Shown piece after piece: positions 32,925 to 43,421 of a DNA stretch of 64,000 nucleotides; positions within the stretch are counted from its first letter, which is position 1, and each line of letters begins with the position of its first letter. Source of the DNA: Vibrio europaeus (lineage in GTDB: Bacteria > Pseudomonadota > Gammaproteobacteria > Enterobacterales > Vibrionaceae); NCBI RefSeq assembly GCF_001695575.1, contig NZ_LUAX01000004.1, forward strand, positions 184,001 to 248,000. Direction: 5' to 3'. The position numbers were made by a program, and so were the translations under genes. The notes beneath the pieces were generated by a model. That model searched no databases. It was not told the DNA's origin and saw only the letters and a list, made by a program, of their open reading frames with translations.

Positions 32925-34352
32925 ATGAATAGCGCAGTTGAAGCTCAGCTTGAAGAGCTTGGTATTGAAGGATACCTAAAACAACACCAATACAAATCAC
33001 TACTTAGATTCCTCACTTGTGGTTCAGTAGATGATGGCAAAAGTACCTTGATCGGTCGCTTACTGCATGACTCTAAGCAAATTTATGAAGATCAATTAGC
33101 AGCCGTTCATAACGACAGCCAACGCGTTGGTACCACTGGAGAGCGTCCAGACCTTGCTTTGCTTGTCGATGGACTTCAGGCGGAGCGAGAACAAGGGATC
33201 ACTATCGATGTAGCTTACCGTTACTTCTCAACACAGAAGCGTAAGTTCATCATTGCGGATACTCCAGGGCACGAGCAGTACACGCGTAACATGGCGACAG
33301 GGGCATCGACCTGTGATCTCGCAGTGATCTTGATTGATGCACGTAAAGGCGTGCTGGATCAAACTCGCCGTCACTCATTTATCTCAAACCTACTTGGTCT
33401 TAAGCACTTTGTGGTTGCGGTAAACAAAATGGATCTTGTTGACTATTCGCAGCAGCGTTTTGAAGAGATTCGCGATGAGTATCTTGAGTTCTCCAAAAAC
33501 CTGCAAGGCGAAACCGATATTCAAATCATCCCGCTTTCTGCACTTGAAGGGGATAATGTTGTTGAGCCTAGCCCGAAAATGGCTTGGTTCGAAGGTTCGC
33601 CGCTACTTGAGATTTTAGAAAACGTGGATGTTGACCAAGACAAAGAAATTGGTGAGTTCCGTTTCCCTGTCCAATACGTTAACCGTCCGAACCTAGATTT
33701 CCGTGGCTTTGCTGGCACGATTGCATCCGGTAACGTCAAAGTGGGTGATGAAGTTAAGGCGTTGCCTTCAGGTAAAACTTCGAAAGTTGCACGTATCGTC
33801 ACTTTTGATGGTGATCTGGAACAAGCTCAGGCAGGGCTAGCCGTCACGTTGACACTTGAAGATGAGATTGATATCAGCCGTGGTGATTTGATTGTGCTGG
33901 AGAATGCGCAAGTTGAGTCGAGTAACCACTTACTTGCTGATGTCGTATGGATGACTGAACAGCCACTCCAGCCAGGCCGAGATTATGACGTGAAGATTGC
34001 TGGCAAGAAAACGGTCGGCCATGTCGAGGCGATTCGCCACCAGTATGACATCAACAATCTATCAACGCACAGTGCAGTTGAGCTACCTCTTAATGGTATT
34101 GGCTTGTGCGAGTGGACTTTAACTGAGTCTGTTGCGCTTGATGATTATCTCGCTAGCCAAGATACCGGTGGTTTCATCATCATCGATCGTCTAACCAATG
34201 TAACGGTTGGTGCAGGTCTAGTGCGCGAAAGTCTATCAAGTGTTGAAGTGAAAACCTCTGATATCTCTGCATTTGAGCTAGAGCTGAATGCCTTAGTTCG
34301 TAAGCACTTCCCACACTGGGAAGCGAAAGATATTAGTCAGCTACTTAAATAG
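32925..34352 (+). CDS. cysN: Sulfate adenylyltransferase subunit 1 (GTPase)
   Basis: 475 aa. EF-Tu-like GTPase that drives the CysD reaction. G1 [15 protein letters not shown] (about 34-48), G3 DTPGHEQY, G4 NKMDLVD. There is no C-terminal APS kinase fusion; cysC is separate. Starts 20 bp after cysD. Confidence 0.98.
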   Translation: MNSAVEAQLEELGIEGYLKQHQYKSLLRFLTCGSVDDGKSTLIGRLLHDSKQIYEDQLAAVHNDSQRVGTTGERPDLALLVDGLQAEREQGITIDVAYRYFSTQKRKFIIADTPGHEQYTRNMATGASTCDLAVILIDARKGVLDQTRRHSFISNLLGLKHFVVAVNKMDLVDYSQQRFEEIRDEYLEFSKNLQGETDIQIIPLSALEGDNVVEPSPKMAWFEGSPLLEILENVDVDQDKEIGEFRFPVQYVNRPNLDFRGFAGTIASGNVKVGDEVKALPSGKTSKVARIVTFDGDLEQAQAGLAVTLTLEDEIDISRGDLIVLENAQVESSNHLLADVVWMTEQPLQPGRDYDVKIAGKKTVGHVEAIRHQYDINNLSTHSAVELPLNGIGLCEWTLTESVALDDYLASQDTGGFIIIDRLTNVTVGAGLVRESLSSVEVKTSDISAFELELNALVRKHFPHWEAKDISQLLK

Positions 34353-34377
34353 CTGATTGGTAAAGTAGGGAAGCGTT

Positions 34378-36102
34378 ATGTGGCAGCAAGGATTTGTGTT
34401 GGCAATTTTACTCGGCATCGTAGCGTGCTTGGTAACAACACGAATTAAACCAAGTTATATCTTTGCCGGAGCAGCATTTATTGCTTTCCTTGGTGGCATG
34501 ATAGAGCTAGGTGAAGTGGCTACCAATTTCACCAACTCTTCGCTACTCACTTTAGTGCTGCTGATCTTAGCATCAGCAGCACTAGAAAAGACTCGCCTGA
34601 TTAGCTGGGTAAGCCGCTCACTTTCAACCGGAAGGTTGGGGACTGTTGTCGCTAAACTGGGCGTCTCAACAGCGCTACTTTCATCCTTTACCAATAATAC
34701 TGCGGTCGTGGTCTCTTTGATTGGCGCCATTAAACGTAACCAGCAGCATGCACCTTCAAAGCTATTGATCCCGCTTTCTTACGCCGCGATCTTAGGTGGC
34801 ACATTGACCTTGATCGGTACGTCGACCAATTTGATCATTAACAGCTTTGTTGAAGATGCCGGACTACCCAGTCTTGGCTTCTTTGCTCCAACGATGATCG
34901 GTTTGTCTGTTCTGTTTGGTGGCATGTTGATCTTGATCCCGCTTAGCTACCTGTTACCCAATTATGAAGATCATAGCCAAGATGAGTTGCCCTATTTTCT
35001 TGAAGCGAGAGTCGAACCAGGTTCGCCATTGGTCGGTCGTAGCATCAGTGAGAACAACCTACGCGCCCTGCGTAAATTGTTCTTAGCCGAAGTGGTACGA
35101 GACGGAGAAACCATGCCTTCTGTTGAACCGGATTTTGTTCTTCAAGCACGTGACCGATTGCTGTTTTGTGGTGATATTGAAAGTGTCGCAACGCTGCAAG
35201 AAATTCAGGGGCTGACCTTATTTGGTCAGCACCACCTCAACGGCCAAGGTTTTGTCGAAGTGGTGGTTAGCTCTTCGGCAAGCTTTTGTAATAAAACGCT
35301 CAAATCAAGCCACTTCCGCGATCGTTTTGATGCGGTTGTTGTTGCCATACGTCGCGGGCATGAGCGCTTACAGGGTGGGTTGGGGAACATCACACTCAAT
35401 GCGGGTGATACCTTAGTCCTTGTTCCGGGTAAACGCTTTGAGCAAGAGCGTCGTGCGCATCGTAAAGAGTTTGTCCTAGTTAATGACTTAGATTCGAGCG
35501 CGCGTTTGGATGCCAATAAGTCGGCAATGGTGTTAGTCGGTTTTGCTAGCGTTATTGCCCTTGCGCTGCTTGAGATCGTGCCGCTGATAAAGGGGTTATC
35601 CGTTTTCCTCTTGGCTGCGCTGTTTTTTGGTGTAGTTCAGCTTGGTGAGCTTCGCAGGCGTTTTCCCGTTGATATCGTAGTGATTGTTGGTTCAGCACTC
35701 TCTATTGCTCAACTGATGTTATCGACAGGTTTGTCCGTTAGCTTAGGTCAGATGTTTATTGAAGGCTTCAATGGATGGGGTGTGTTTGGTGCTTTGGTTG
35801 CCACTTACTTACTGACCCTGATTTTAACTGAGCTCGTAACCAATAATGCAGCGGCGGCATTGTCGTTTCCTATCGGCTACAGCATGGCAATTGGCTACGG
35901 TGTCGACCCTATGCCATTCATTATGGCGGTGCTTTTTGGCGCTAGCGCGAGCTTTATTTCTCCCTACGGTTATCAGACCAATCTCTTGGTTTACAGCGTA
36001 GGCAATTACAAATTAACAGATTACGTTCGAGTGGGAATTCCTCTTTCTATTGTTTACTCCGTTTTGGTGTTAACGCTAATTCCACTCTTCTTTCCGTTTT
36101 AA
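34378..36102 (+). CDS. SLC13/DASS-family transporter with two RCK_C domains, probably sulfate uptake
   Basis: 574 aa. Membrane helices in two halves (about 1-195 and 385-574) surround a cytoplasmic insert with two TrkA-C (RCK_C) domains: EPGSPLVGRSISENNLRALRK... ending DRLLFCGD, and GQGFVEVVVSSSASFCNKTL... ending GDTLVLVPGKRF. SNT-type substrate motifs TNNTA (SFTNNTAVV) and TNNAAAA appear in the two halves, with TSTN after GGTLTLIG. Lying between cysN and cysC, it is most likely a sodium/sulfate symporter feeding CysDN. The substrate is inferred from position. Confidence 0.85.
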   Translation: MWQQGFVLAILLGIVACLVTTRIKPSYIFAGAAFIAFLGGMIELGEVATNFTNSSLLTLVLLILASAALEKTRLISWVSRSLSTGRLGTVVAKLGVSTALLSSFTNNTAVVVSLIGAIKRNQQHAPSKLLIPLSYAAILGGTLTLIGTSTNLIINSFVEDAGLPSLGFFAPTMIGLSVLFGGMLILIPLSYLLPNYEDHSQDELPYFLEARVEPGSPLVGRSISENNLRALRKLFLAEVVRDGETMPSVEPDFVLQARDRLLFCGDIESVATLQEIQGLTLFGQHHLNGQGFVEVVVSSSASFCNKTLKSSHFRDRFDAVVVAIRRGHERLQGGLGNITLNAGDTLVLVPGKRFEQERRAHRKEFVLVNDLDSSARLDANKSAMVLVGFASVIALALLEIVPLIKGLSVFLLAALFFGVVQLGELRRRFPVDIVVIVGSALSIAQLMLSTGLSVSLGQMFIEGFNGWGVFGALVATYLLTLILTELVTNNAAAALSFPIGYSMAIGYGVDPMPFIMAVLFGASASFISPYGYQTNLLVYSVGNYKLTDYVRVGIPLSIVYSVLVLTLIPLFFPF

Positions 36103-36114
36103 AAGGACTGAATT

Positions 36115-36732
36115 ATGACTACGGAAACGCCAACTAAAGATGAAAATGTCGTATGGCATCAACACTCTATTGATAAGGCTTTTCGCTCTCAGTTAAAGAA
36201 GCAAAAGCCGGTGGTACTATGGTTTACTGGCCTTTCTGGTGCTGGTAAATCTACCGTGGCGGGGGCATTAGAAACGCGCCTTGCACAAGCGGGTTTTCAT
36301 ACTTACCTGCTAGATGGAGACAATGTACGCCACGGCCTATGTAGTGATTTGGGCTTTTCAGAGCAAGATCGTCGCGAGAACATTCGACGCATTGGTGAAT
36401 TAGCTAAGTTGATGGCAGATGCTGGCTTAATTGTTTTATCAGCGTTTATTTCACCGCATCGCGCGGAAAGGCAGCTTGTTAGAGAGATGCTACCTGAGGG
36501 AGAGTTCCTTGAAGTCTTCGTCAACACCTCACTCGAAGTTTGCGAGCAGCGTGACCCTAAAGGTTTGTACAAAAAAGCGCGAGCAGGGGAGATTGCAAAC
36601 TTCACAGGTATCGATTCTGAATATGAAGCGCCGATTAACCCAGAAATAGATTTACGCGCTGGTGAGAAGTCTATAGAAGCTCTGGTAGAAGATTGCTTGG
36701 CGGCTCTCAAGGAAAGACAAGTTATCGCATAA
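36115..36732 (+). CDS. cysC: Adenylylsulfate kinase
   Basis: 205 aa. Phosphorylates APS to PAPS. Walker [16 protein letters not shown] (about 40-54), [18 protein letters not shown] binding APS, and the [14 protein letters not shown] segment with the FISP loop serine. Gap of 12 bp after the transporter gene; last gene of the operon. Confidence 0.98.
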   Translation: MTTETPTKDENVVWHQHSIDKAFRSQLKKQKPVVLWFTGLSGAGKSTVAGALETRLAQAGFHTYLLDGDNVRHGLCSDLGFSEQDRRENIRRIGELAKLMADAGLIVLSAFISPHRAERQLVREMLPEGEFLEVFVNTSLEVCEQRDPKGLYKKARAGEIANFTGIDSEYEAPINPEIDLRAGEKSIEALVEDCLAALKERQVIA

Positions 36733-36735
36733 ACT

Positions 36736-36768
36736 AAAAAACGCTTCCCTAGAGAAGCGTTTTTTATT
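36736..36768. terminator. Bidirectional terminator between cysC and cheX
   Basis: AAAAAACGCTTC / GAAGCGTTTTTT stem around CCTAGA; A and T tracts on both sides serve the convergent genes. Confidence 0.93.
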
Positions 36769-36788
36769 GATTCACTTGAGTGTTTTTA

Positions 36789-37250
36789 CTACTCGAAACA
36801 GATCTCAATAAAAGCATTACCCCATTGAGATGTGAAAGGCATGATGATGATAGAACCTTCACACTTGTGACGGATAGTGTGGCCTTTACCAGACACAACA
36901 ACCGGTGTAGCCATATCAAAATCAAAGCCACTTTCTGCAAGAATACGCTTTGCACCACCAGTAACCATATTGGTGATTTCGCCCACCATGTCCGTTACTT
37001 CATCGTTAAGGCCATTCGGGCGCTCACCTAGCATGTTCTGCATAATCTCTAATGCGAGGCTTTCATCAAAAGTAATAGACATAGAGCCGCGGCTTTGAGT
37101 GCCAACCATCCCTATTAAACCTGATACATCTCCACGTGCGATTTCATCTTTCTTCACACGAGGCTTCTGTGGCTTCAATTCCAGCGAAGCCATCGTTTTT
37201 AATACGTTCATCAATGAAGCTAAAAACGGGTTTACAAATTCAGCGCGCAT
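36789..37250 (-). CDS. CheX-type chemotaxis phosphatase-like protein
   Basis: 153 aa matching the CheX/CheC-like fold: an N-terminal helix MRAEFVNPFLASLMNVLKTM, GLIGMVGTQSRGSMSITF, and the catalytic helix with the E-x-x-N signature in MVGEITNMVTGGAK (Glu and Asn that attack phospho-CheY in CheX). Its role would be to dephosphorylate a CheY-like response regulator. It lies 17 bp after zur on the same strand, away from other chemotaxis genes. The target regulator is unknown. Confidence 0.82.
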   Translation of the reverse strand: MRAEFVNPFLASLMNVLKTMASLELKPQKPRVKKDEIARGDVSGLIGMVGTQSRGSMSITFDESLALEIMQNMLGERPNGLNDEVTDMVGEITNMVTGGAKRILAESGFDFDMATPVVVSGKGHTIRHKCEGSIIIMPFTSQWGNAFIEICFE

Positions 37251-37267
37251 AATCTTCTTCTATATCT

Positions 37268-37732
37268 TTATTTCGCATTGTCAGCAGAACATGCCTGACA
37301 AGTACCGTGTGACTCAATTACGTGATTATTGATGGTAAAACCATGTGCTTCCGCATTTTTCGCAAGTAAGGCTACCAAACTATCATCTTGAAGTTCAATA
37401 ACGCTCCCGCATTTATCGCAAATCAATAGGTGCGAGAAATGCTTATGAGCATTGCATGAAACACATTGAATGTAGCTATTGGTTGACTCAACCCTATGAA
37501 TAAAGCCTTGCTCTAACAAAAAATCTAACGCCCGATATACGGTCGGTGGTTTTGCTTGAGGCTCGCTTTGTTTCAAATCTTCAAGCAGCTCATAGGCACT
37601 AGAGGCCTTTGGGCTCTCACATATCAATTCAAATACGCGCTTACGCTGAGTTGTAAGGCGTACACCTCGGGCAGAGCATATCTCTTCAACTTGCTTCACT
37701 AAATGCAGGTCCAAACTTATCACCATTACCAT
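37268..37732 (-). CDS. zur: Zinc uptake regulator Zur (Fur family)
   Basis: 154 aa. N-terminal winged helix (RLTTQRKRVFELICESPK ... PPTVYRALDFLLEQGFIHRV) followed by the zinc-dependent dimer domain with two CxxC pairs: CVSC...CDKC and the C-terminal CQAC. HKHFSHLLICDKCG and INNHVIESHGTC supply structural-zinc and sensor ligands. Zur with zinc represses uptake and zinc-sparing genes. Assigned to Zur, not Fur, because of the cysteine set and the neighbourhood of dusA-pspG. Two start codons 6 bp apart are possible (37732, 37726). Confidence 0.9.
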   Translation of the reverse strand: MVMVISLDLHLVKQVEEICSARGVRLTTQRKRVFELICESPKASSAYELLEDLKQSEPQAKPPTVYRALDFLLEQGFIHRVESTNSYIQCVSCNAHKHFSHLLICDKCGSVIELQDDSLVALLAKNAEAHGFTINNHVIESHGTCQACSADNAK

Positions 37733-37910
37733 TGGACATTTTAATAATATACCATTTCTCGCGGTTTATCGTCGCTTACTAGGTAATATCTTATAGCTTT
37801 GTCAGTAAGTTACTTATTCATAATGTGAATAATGTCTAACTTGTCTGGAACGCTATAACTTACCTTATCTACATAAAAAACGATACCAATAACAGCATTT
37901 TAGCTATTTC

Positions 37911-40900
37911 TTATCGTTGAGCTGTGTCCAAGATCTGCAATCCACGCTCAAAATCGAATTCTTCGACCACGCGGGAAAGCTCTGATAACTGAGCGCTACT
38001 CAAGCCAATCTGCTTGCCTGAGTCAATGTCATTGATGATGGCTACCGCCTCGGTATCGCTTTGTTCAATGGCCGAGTAGAGCTTTTCATATGTCTCTTGG
38101 TCATAATTTTGAGTTGTAGCTTGTTCCGTTTTCGTTTCTGGTTGTGAGGCGGCAAGAGCTTGCTCTATGTTGCTAATTAACTGCTCAAGCTGCTGGACTA
38201 GCTGCTCCCGGAGACCTTCGTTATCTAAGTCCTGCTCCAATGAAGCGCTAAGCTGGTGGAGTTCACTAGCACCAATGTTTCCAGATACCCCTTTGAGAGA
38301 GTGAACGTTGCGTTTTCTCACCTCTTTATCTTGGTCAGAAAGTGCCAGTAATACAGCATCAGTGTCTCGATATGTCGTGGCAAAACGCTCCAGAAGCTTT
38401 TTGTACAAGTTGCTATTACCGCTAGAGCGAATCAATCCTGCTTGTGTATCGACGCCTTCAATTTCCGGAATGTCCAAGCTGTGCTGTGCAGACTGAGCGA
38501 CAAACTGTTGAGGATGTTTTGGCGTAATCCATTTGGCCAGAGTGCTAAACATACTTCCGACATCAATAGGTTTGGCAATAATGTCGTTCATGCCCGCTTC
38601 TGCAGCTTTGACCTTATCTCGTTCCATAACGTTAGCTGTCATGGCGATAATAGGTATCGAATGGTCACTTAGCTTGGTGCGAATATATTGGGTAGCTTCA
38701 TAGCCATCCATAATTGGCATTTGGCAATCCATCAAAATGCCATCGAACTCATTGGTCTTATACAGATCGAGAGCAACCTGACCATTTTCAGCCACGGTGA
38801 CATGCATTTGTTGGCCCTCAAGAAGCTCAATAGCTAACTCTTGGTTGATTTCATTGTCCTCGACTAACAGAAGCTGTGCCCCAGCCAGTTGCTGAACATT
38901 AGCTAGTTGGTTCTGCTCTTCTGCCTCACTGCGACTTAGACGGGCATGGTCAACGCCGTACAGAGAAACTATGGCATCAAAAAGGTGAGACGCCGTTATC
39001 GGCTTATCGAGAATACTAGGAACCGTAATGCCTCTTTGTTCAATGATTTCGGTGAGTTCTTCTCGACCAAAGGCGGTCAACATAAGTGGTTTTGGCTGTT
39101 GAGATTGAGAAATCTGAGCGTTCACCATCTCAAGTAAATCAATGCCATCTTTGCTAGGCATTTGCCAGTCAGTGATCAGTAGATCATAAGGCTGCTCATT
39201 ATTCAGCGCTTGATTGAGCTCAGCGAGTGCGTCGTCTGCACTGCTTACGCTGTGAGCGTCAAATCGTAGTGATTCAAGGATATCTTCAACAATAATTCGA
39301 GCGCTGGCGTTGTCATCGACGACAAGTACTCTCAGTTTTCCTAGCTCGACAGGAACCGCGATCTCTTCTTGTTTCAGGGCGTGACTGACTTTGGAGGCTA
39401 CAGTAAAGGTAAAGCATGAGCCTTTACCTGCTTCACTCTCTACACGGATATCCCCGCCCATTAACTGGCTAAGTTCTTTACTGATGGCTAACCCTAATCC
39501 AGTACCACCATATTTCCGTGTGGTTGAGCTGTCAGCTTGAGTGAACTTGCTAAACAACTTAGCGGTTTGTTCCGCTGTCATGCCTATACCACTGTCTTCA
39601 ACACTAAATTCTAGTACTAGGTCATCACCATTACGTTCAGCAACACGAATGGATATTTTGATTTCCCCTTTCTCAGTGAACTTTACTGCGTTGTTCGCAA
39701 GGTTAATTAAGATCTGCCCAAGTCGCAGAGGATCGCCGACTAAGGTGGTGGGCACGTCACGATCAATGTGAATCAGCAGCTCAAGTCCGCGTTCAGAAGC
39801 ACGTAAACCAACAAGGTTCGAAATGTTGTCGAGTACATTTTCTAAATGGAAATCGACGTTTTCAATATCTAGCTTACCCGCTTCAATCTTAGAAAAGTCG
39901 AGGATGTCATTGATCAGACCAAGTAGGGAGTCTGCAGACAGCTTAACTTTATGAATGTAGTTACGCTGAGCTTTAGTTAAGTCGGTTTTGAGCGCCAAGT
40001 AGCTCATGCCAATAATCGCATTCATCGGGGTGCGAATTTCGTGACTCATATTCGCTAAGAAATCCGACTTAGCGCTGTTCGCTGAATCTGCGTCATCACG
40101 CGCAATCGCAAGCTTTTCGGCAAATCGCTCTAAGGCAGAGTGAGATTTGTTGGCTAGAAAGCCTAGGAGTAAGAGGGTAACTAGGAAGATTGCGCCACCA
40201 ATGGCGAGATTACGTGCGATACTGCCAGAGTCTTCCACTGTGGCTAGCTGCGCTTCATAGCCAGGTAAGATTAGATCAATGATGGCTTGATGCTGCTGTT
40301 TGAGTGCTTGGATTTGACGGTTTTTCTCACCACGTAAGCCTGTCAGCTGATTAAACAGAGTTAGGTAATCTTGTGTTGTCTCTTGTAGCGTACTGATTTG
40401 AATTTGTTCATCCTCAGTGACAACTTGCTCATAGAGGTTCTCTAACAGTTCGATGGCAGCATTAAGGTTGTTCTCAACTTCAGTTTTTAGCTGTAGTTGG
40501 CGCTCGATTTGCTGAGTAATTGCGTAGTCTTTGTCACTTTGCTGTGCATTACTAATCTCGGTATGTAATACCAATAAGTTGGTGCTGATAGAAAGCTTGT
40601 CGCTAATCGATAGCTGTATACTGGTTACGGCTTGCTGGGCGAGTTTAAGTCGTTGTTGGAGGTGTGAACGCAGCTCAATTGAGACCCGAGTCAGATCAGT
40701 GACCGATCTTTCTATCTGAGAAGAGATGTTCGCTTGCAGAGGTTTAGACAGCTTTGGCCAGCTGCGAAGTTGAACTAAAGCTGAACTATAACGGTTTTTT
40801 GCATTCTTGATTAGAGCAATTGTCTGTTGGCTCTCGCTATCAGTAGCATCGCGCTCAAGCTTATTGATCAATTGTTCCGCTTTTTTTAACTCTAGCTGAG

Positions 40901-41510
40901 CAAGATTCAAAGATTCTTGTTGATTGGTAACGATGTAGGTTTTCTGCTCTGCTTGTGAGTTTGCAATCAGGCTGACTAACCAATGCGCTTGAATTGCGAG
41001 ATCAGATTCGCGGTCAACTTTGTCTCTAAGTTCATCAATCGACACGATACTCGACTCGATGAACTGCTCGTGTTCAAGCTGAATCTCTTGCACTAAGCTC
41101 TCGACATAATCCCCCGTCTCAGACAGCTCCGTGCGTGTTTGACCGGACTTTTCACTTAGCTCCACATAGCTTTCAAATTGCTGGTGATAGTGGGCGAGTG
41201 AGCTTTGAATCTGCGAGTCAGCACCATTGCTTACAGCATCACTAGCGATCAGCTGAGCTTTACTGACCGCCTGCGACAGTTGGTTTTGCAGTTGGACATC
41301 CGGTTGGCGAATATAGCTTTGCTCGATGACTTTAATACCATCAAGGGTTGAGAGCAGCTGAGCGTTATTGGCATATTGATCAACGGTGTTGAAGCGTTGA
41401 GTTAGGCTTAACCAACCGATAATGCCGGCAATGAGCAGCATCACTGACGCGATAATAAAGCCAATAAGAATACGTTTTGAATCGAGAGCGTAGTTTTTTA
41501 CAGAGTCCAT
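37911..41510 (-). CDS. Hybrid histidine kinase with two receiver domains and Hpt
   Basis: 1199 aa. Order: membrane helix 14-36; a long helical periplasmic sensor region (about 37-433) of the HBM type; second helix 434-454; HisKA with phospho-acceptor His490 ([12 protein letters not shown]); HATPase with the N box [13 protein letters not shown] and [15 protein letters not shown]1 with Asp781; REC2 with Asp928 ([10 protein letters not shown]); Hpt with His1070 ([14 protein letters not shown]). A full phosphorelay can thus take place in one chain. Helical bimodular sensors bind small ligands in chemoreceptors; the ligand here is unknown. Starts 18 bp after the HD-GYP gene, the likely output partner. 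Confidence 0.92.
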   Translation of the reverse strand: MDSVKNYALDSKRILIGFIIASVMLLIAGIIGWLSLTQRFNTVDQYANNAQLLSTLDGIKVIEQSYIRQPDVQLQNQLSQAVSKAQLIASDAVSNGADSQIQSSLAHYHQQFESYVELSEKSGQTRTELSETGDYVESLVQEIQLEHEQFIESSIVSIDELRDKVDRESDLAIQAHWLVSLIANSQAEQKTYIVTNQQESLNLAQLELKKAEQLINKLERDATDSESQQTIALIKNAKNRYSSALVQLRSWPKLSKPLQANISSQIERSVTDLTRVSIELRSHLQQRLKLAQQAVTSIQLSISDKLSISTNLLVLHTEISNAQQSDKDYAITQQIERQLQLKTEVENNLNAAIELLENLYEQVVTEDEQIQISTLQETTQDYLTLFNQLTGLRGEKNRQIQALKQQHQAIIDLILPGYEAQLATVEDSGSIARNLAIGGAIFLVTLLLLGFLANKSHSALERFAEKLAIARDDADSANSAKSDFLANMSHEIRTPMNAIIGMSYLALKTDLTKAQRNYIHKVKLSADSLLGLINDILDFSKIEAGKLDIENVDFHLENVLDNISNLVGLRASERGLELLIHIDRDVPTTLVGDPLRLGQILINLANNAVKFTEKGEIKISIRVAERNGDDLVLEFSVEDSGIGMTAEQTAKLFSKFTQADSSTTRKYGGTGLGLAISKELSQLMGGDIRVESEAGKGSCFTFTVASKVSHALKQEEIAVPVELGKLRVLVVDDNASARIIVEDILESLRFDAHSVSSADDALAELNQALNNEQPYDLLITDWQMPSKDGIDLLEMVNAQISQSQQPKPLMLTAFGREELTEIIEQRGITVPSILDKPITASHLFDAIVSLYGVDHARLSRSEAEEQNQLANVQQLAGAQLLLVEDNEINQELAIELLEGQQMHVTVAENGQVALDLYKTNEFDGILMDCQMPIMDGYEATQYIRTKLSDHSIPIIAMTANVMERDKVKAAEAGMNDIIAKPIDVGSMFSTLAKWITPKHPQQFVAQSAQHSLDIPEIEGVDTQAGLIRSSGNSNLYKKLLERFATTYRDTDAVLLALSDQDKEVRKRNVHSLKGVSGNIGASELHQLSASLEQDLDNEGLREQLVQQLEQLISNIEQALAASQPETKTEQATTQNYDQETYEKLYSAIEQSDTEAVAIINDIDSGKQIGLSSAQLSELSRVVEEFDFERGLQILDTAQR

Positions 41511-41528
41511 TCAAGCCTCAGTGGTTGA

Positions 41529-42566
41529 TTAGAATTCATCTTTAAAAGATTCTTTAACTTTCAAAATCTCATCGAGTTGTTGGAGAAAGATTGGGACTAG
41601 CGTTGGATCAAAATGTGAGCCCGCTTCTTCTTCGAGCAAAGCCGTTGCTTTTTCAATCGGCCACGCCTGTTTGTAAGGACGCTCACTGGTTAAGGCATCG
41701 AAGACATCCGCAATGGCAACAATTCTTGCGCTAAGCGGGATATCTTCCCCCTTTAATCCATGCGGATAGCCACTGCCATCCCACTTTTCGTGGTGATAAA
41801 GCGCGATCTCTTGTGCCATTTGCATTAATCGTGTGTCGCTGTCTGCAATGATATCTGCACCGATTTTTACGTGGGTTTGCATCACTGCCCACTCTTCGGC
41901 ATCCAGTTTTCCCGGTTTGCGCAGCACAGCGTCAGGGATGCCTATCTTACCAATGTCATGCATCGGGGAGGCTTGGAACACTAACTCAACCCATCGCTCA
42001 CTCACATCTAACTGCTGAGCAAGGATTTTCGAGTAGTGACTCATGCGAATAACGTGCATGCCTGTTTCGTTATCTTTATATTCCGCCGCTCGGCCAAGGC
42101 GCTGAATGACCTCAAGGCGTGTTTTTTCCAGCAGCGCAGTGCGCTCTTTCACTTTGTTAGCTAATGAAAGGTTTTGGTCATACAGAGAAATATGTGTTTT
42201 TACCCTAGCTTGAACGATAGGTGGGCTAACGGGTTTGGTAATATAGTCGACAGCTCCCATCTCGAAGCCTTTTTGCTCGTCGACCACCTCTGCTTTAGCG
42301 GTAACGAAAATAACCGGAATTTCAGCGGTAACTGGATTGGTCTTAAGTTTCTCACATACCGCATAACCGTCCATTTCCGGCATCATAATATCGAGCAGGA
42401 TGAGGTGTGGGTATGGTTTAGTGCTGGCAATCTGTAGAGCTTTTACGCCACTCGTCGCGGCTTTTATACGGTAGTCATCAGAAAGAATGCCTGACAAAGT
42501 ATGGATGTTGTCGGGGATATCATCGACAACCAGAATCACAGGTTTTTCATGCTGTTCTATTGGCAT
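41529..42566 (-). CDS. Response regulator with HD-GYP domain (cyclic-di-GMP phosphodiesterase)
   Basis: 345 aa. Receiver domain 9-125 with phospho-acceptor Asp59 and Lys111; HD-GYP domain about 150-335. HD pair at 203-204 (MHDIGKIG), second histidines [11 protein letters not shown] (HH at 258-259, GYP at 266-268) and the metal residues in [13 protein letters not shown]. All catalytic ligands look intact, so it should hydrolyse c-di-GMP. First gene of a two-gene operon with the hybrid kinase; no DNA-binding domain. Confidence 0.93.
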   Translation of the reverse strand: MPIEQHEKPVILVVDDIPDNIHTLSGILSDDYRIKAATSGVKALQIASTKPYPHLILLDIMMPEMDGYAVCEKLKTNPVTAEIPVIFVTAKAEVVDEQKGFEMGAVDYITKPVSPPIVQARVKTHISLYDQNLSLANKVKERTALLEKTRLEVIQRLGRAAEYKDNETGMHVIRMSHYSKILAQQLDVSERWVELVFQASPMHDIGKIGIPDAVLRKPGKLDAEEWAVMQTHVKIGADIIADSDTRLMQMAQEIALYHHEKWDGSGYPHGLKGEDIPLSARIVAIADVFDALTSERPYKQAWPIEKATALLEEEAGSHFDPTLVPIFLQQLDEILKVKESFKDEF

Positions 42567-42746
42567 TGCGGTAAATCCTTTACTGCAGATTCATTGACTT
42601 ATTAATCCATAGAATAGTTATTTTTTATAAATATTGGCACTCAATAATTCAGTGGTCGTATAACTCATCCTAGATAACGTGACCCACGTTTGAATAATCG
42701 TTATTTATTAACGACGGTATTTAACCTGAATCTTTTCCCACAGAGG

Positions 42747-42754
42747 TGTATAAT
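42747..42754 (+). promoter_or_regulatory. Native dusA promoter -10, now orphaned
   Basis: TG-TATAAT lies 78 bp upstream of the old dusA start codon. No clear -35. After prophage insertion it can only drive the stub and the left end of the element. Confidence 0.5.
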
Positions 42755-42831
42755 CGCGCGATTATTTTTGATGCCGCGTTGGAAATAGGGACGTTATTTG
42801 AAAGCGGTACTGACTGTTTAGAGGTAGCTTC

Positions 42832-42921
42832 GTGTCTAACACTGAAACGAAACAACAATTTCCAATGCAGCGCTTTTCCATTGCGCCCATGCTCGATGGG
42901 ATTTACTTTCAAGCAGTGTAA
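42832..42921 (+). pseudogene. dusA: Displaced 5' stub of dusA
   Basis: GTG start and 29 codons: MSNTETKQQFPMQRFSIAP followed by MLDG and then prophage-derived codons to a stop. The segment FSIAPMLD matches the intact dusA copy at 56104, and the nucleotide identity stops exactly at the attachment core. This is the original start of the gene, severed by the insertion. Confidence 0.9.
42874..42897 (+). repeat. attL core (24-bp direct repeat)
   Basis: TTTTCCATTGCGCCCATG followed by CTCGAT is identical to 56146-56169. Both copies encode FSIAPMLD in the dusA frame. The direct repeat marks the ends of the integrated element. Confidence 0.95.
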
Positions 42922-42948
42922 GGGTTTGTTGGCTATTAGGGAGACTAA

Positions 42949-42988
42949 AGGGGTATTTTCTTAACCTGACGAAAAATGAGGGGTACTG
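42949..42988 (+). repeat. Left-end GGGGTA repeats (possible integrase arm sites)
   Basis: AGGGGTAT (42949-42956) and TGAGGGGTACTG (42977-42988) lie just inside attL. The 12-mer recurs exactly at the right end, in the same orientation. Confidence 0.5.
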
Positions 42989-43157
42989 CAAAAGTGTGCA
43001 GATGTCTAAAAATTAATCCCCACATTTGATATTGATTCCATGAATTTATAGAGTGTGCGGACTGGTAAAACCAGTCCTCCCACGAATCAGCCTTTCAATT
43101 CCTATCGTGGTAATAACAATATAGTCAATAACGTCAAGTTGTAATAGGAAAATACGT

Positions 43158-43358
43158 ATGCACCAAGTATGCGAGGCTTTAACTTTAATTCAGAATACTA
43201 ATGATAAAATTCATGTTTTGGCTGATGCTTTGTCAGCATGGGATAGTGAAAAAGTAGAGTTGACGGATGAGCACATATCTACGATTGGTAACATTCTTTA
43301 TGGGTACTGCCAAGATATAGAGCGAACCGCACAGAAAATTAAAGATAGAAGCAAATAA
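43158..43358 (+). CDS. Small acidic helical protein of the provirus, unknown
   Basis: 66 aa, mostly helix-forming (DKIHVLADALSAWDSEKVELTD), with no motif that I recognise. Coding is supported by an AATAGGAAAATACGT spacer with GGA 11 bp upstream and a terminator immediately after the stop. It lies alone between attL and the convergent repressor/PemK unit, where excision or immunity genes are often found. Function not assigned. Confidence 0.55.
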   Translation: MHQVCEALTLIQNTNDKIHVLADALSAWDSEKVELTDEHISTIGNILYGYCQDIERTAQKIKDRSK

Positions 43359-43362
43359 CGAT

Positions 43363-43387
43363 AAGGGGGCGCAAGCCCTCTTTTTGG
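43363..43387 (+). terminator. Terminator after the 66-aa gene
   Basis: AAGGGGGC / GCCCTCTT stem with a GCAA loop followed by TTTTT. Confidence 0.85.
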
Positions 43388-43390
43388 TCG

Positions 43391-43421
43391 TAAAAAAACA
43401 AAACCCCGCAAAGGCGGGGTT
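43391..43421 (-). terminator. Terminator for the leftward repressor unit
   Basis: AACCCCGC / GCGGGGTT with a four-base loop; on the minus strand it is followed by TTGTTTTTTT. It ends the transcript of the PemK-like and repressor genes. Confidence 0.85.

Noticed and set aside
42746..42964. Plus-strand open frame spanning the attL junction in another frame
   Set aside because: It is out of frame with dusA, crosses host promoter and viral DNA, and shows no coding features.
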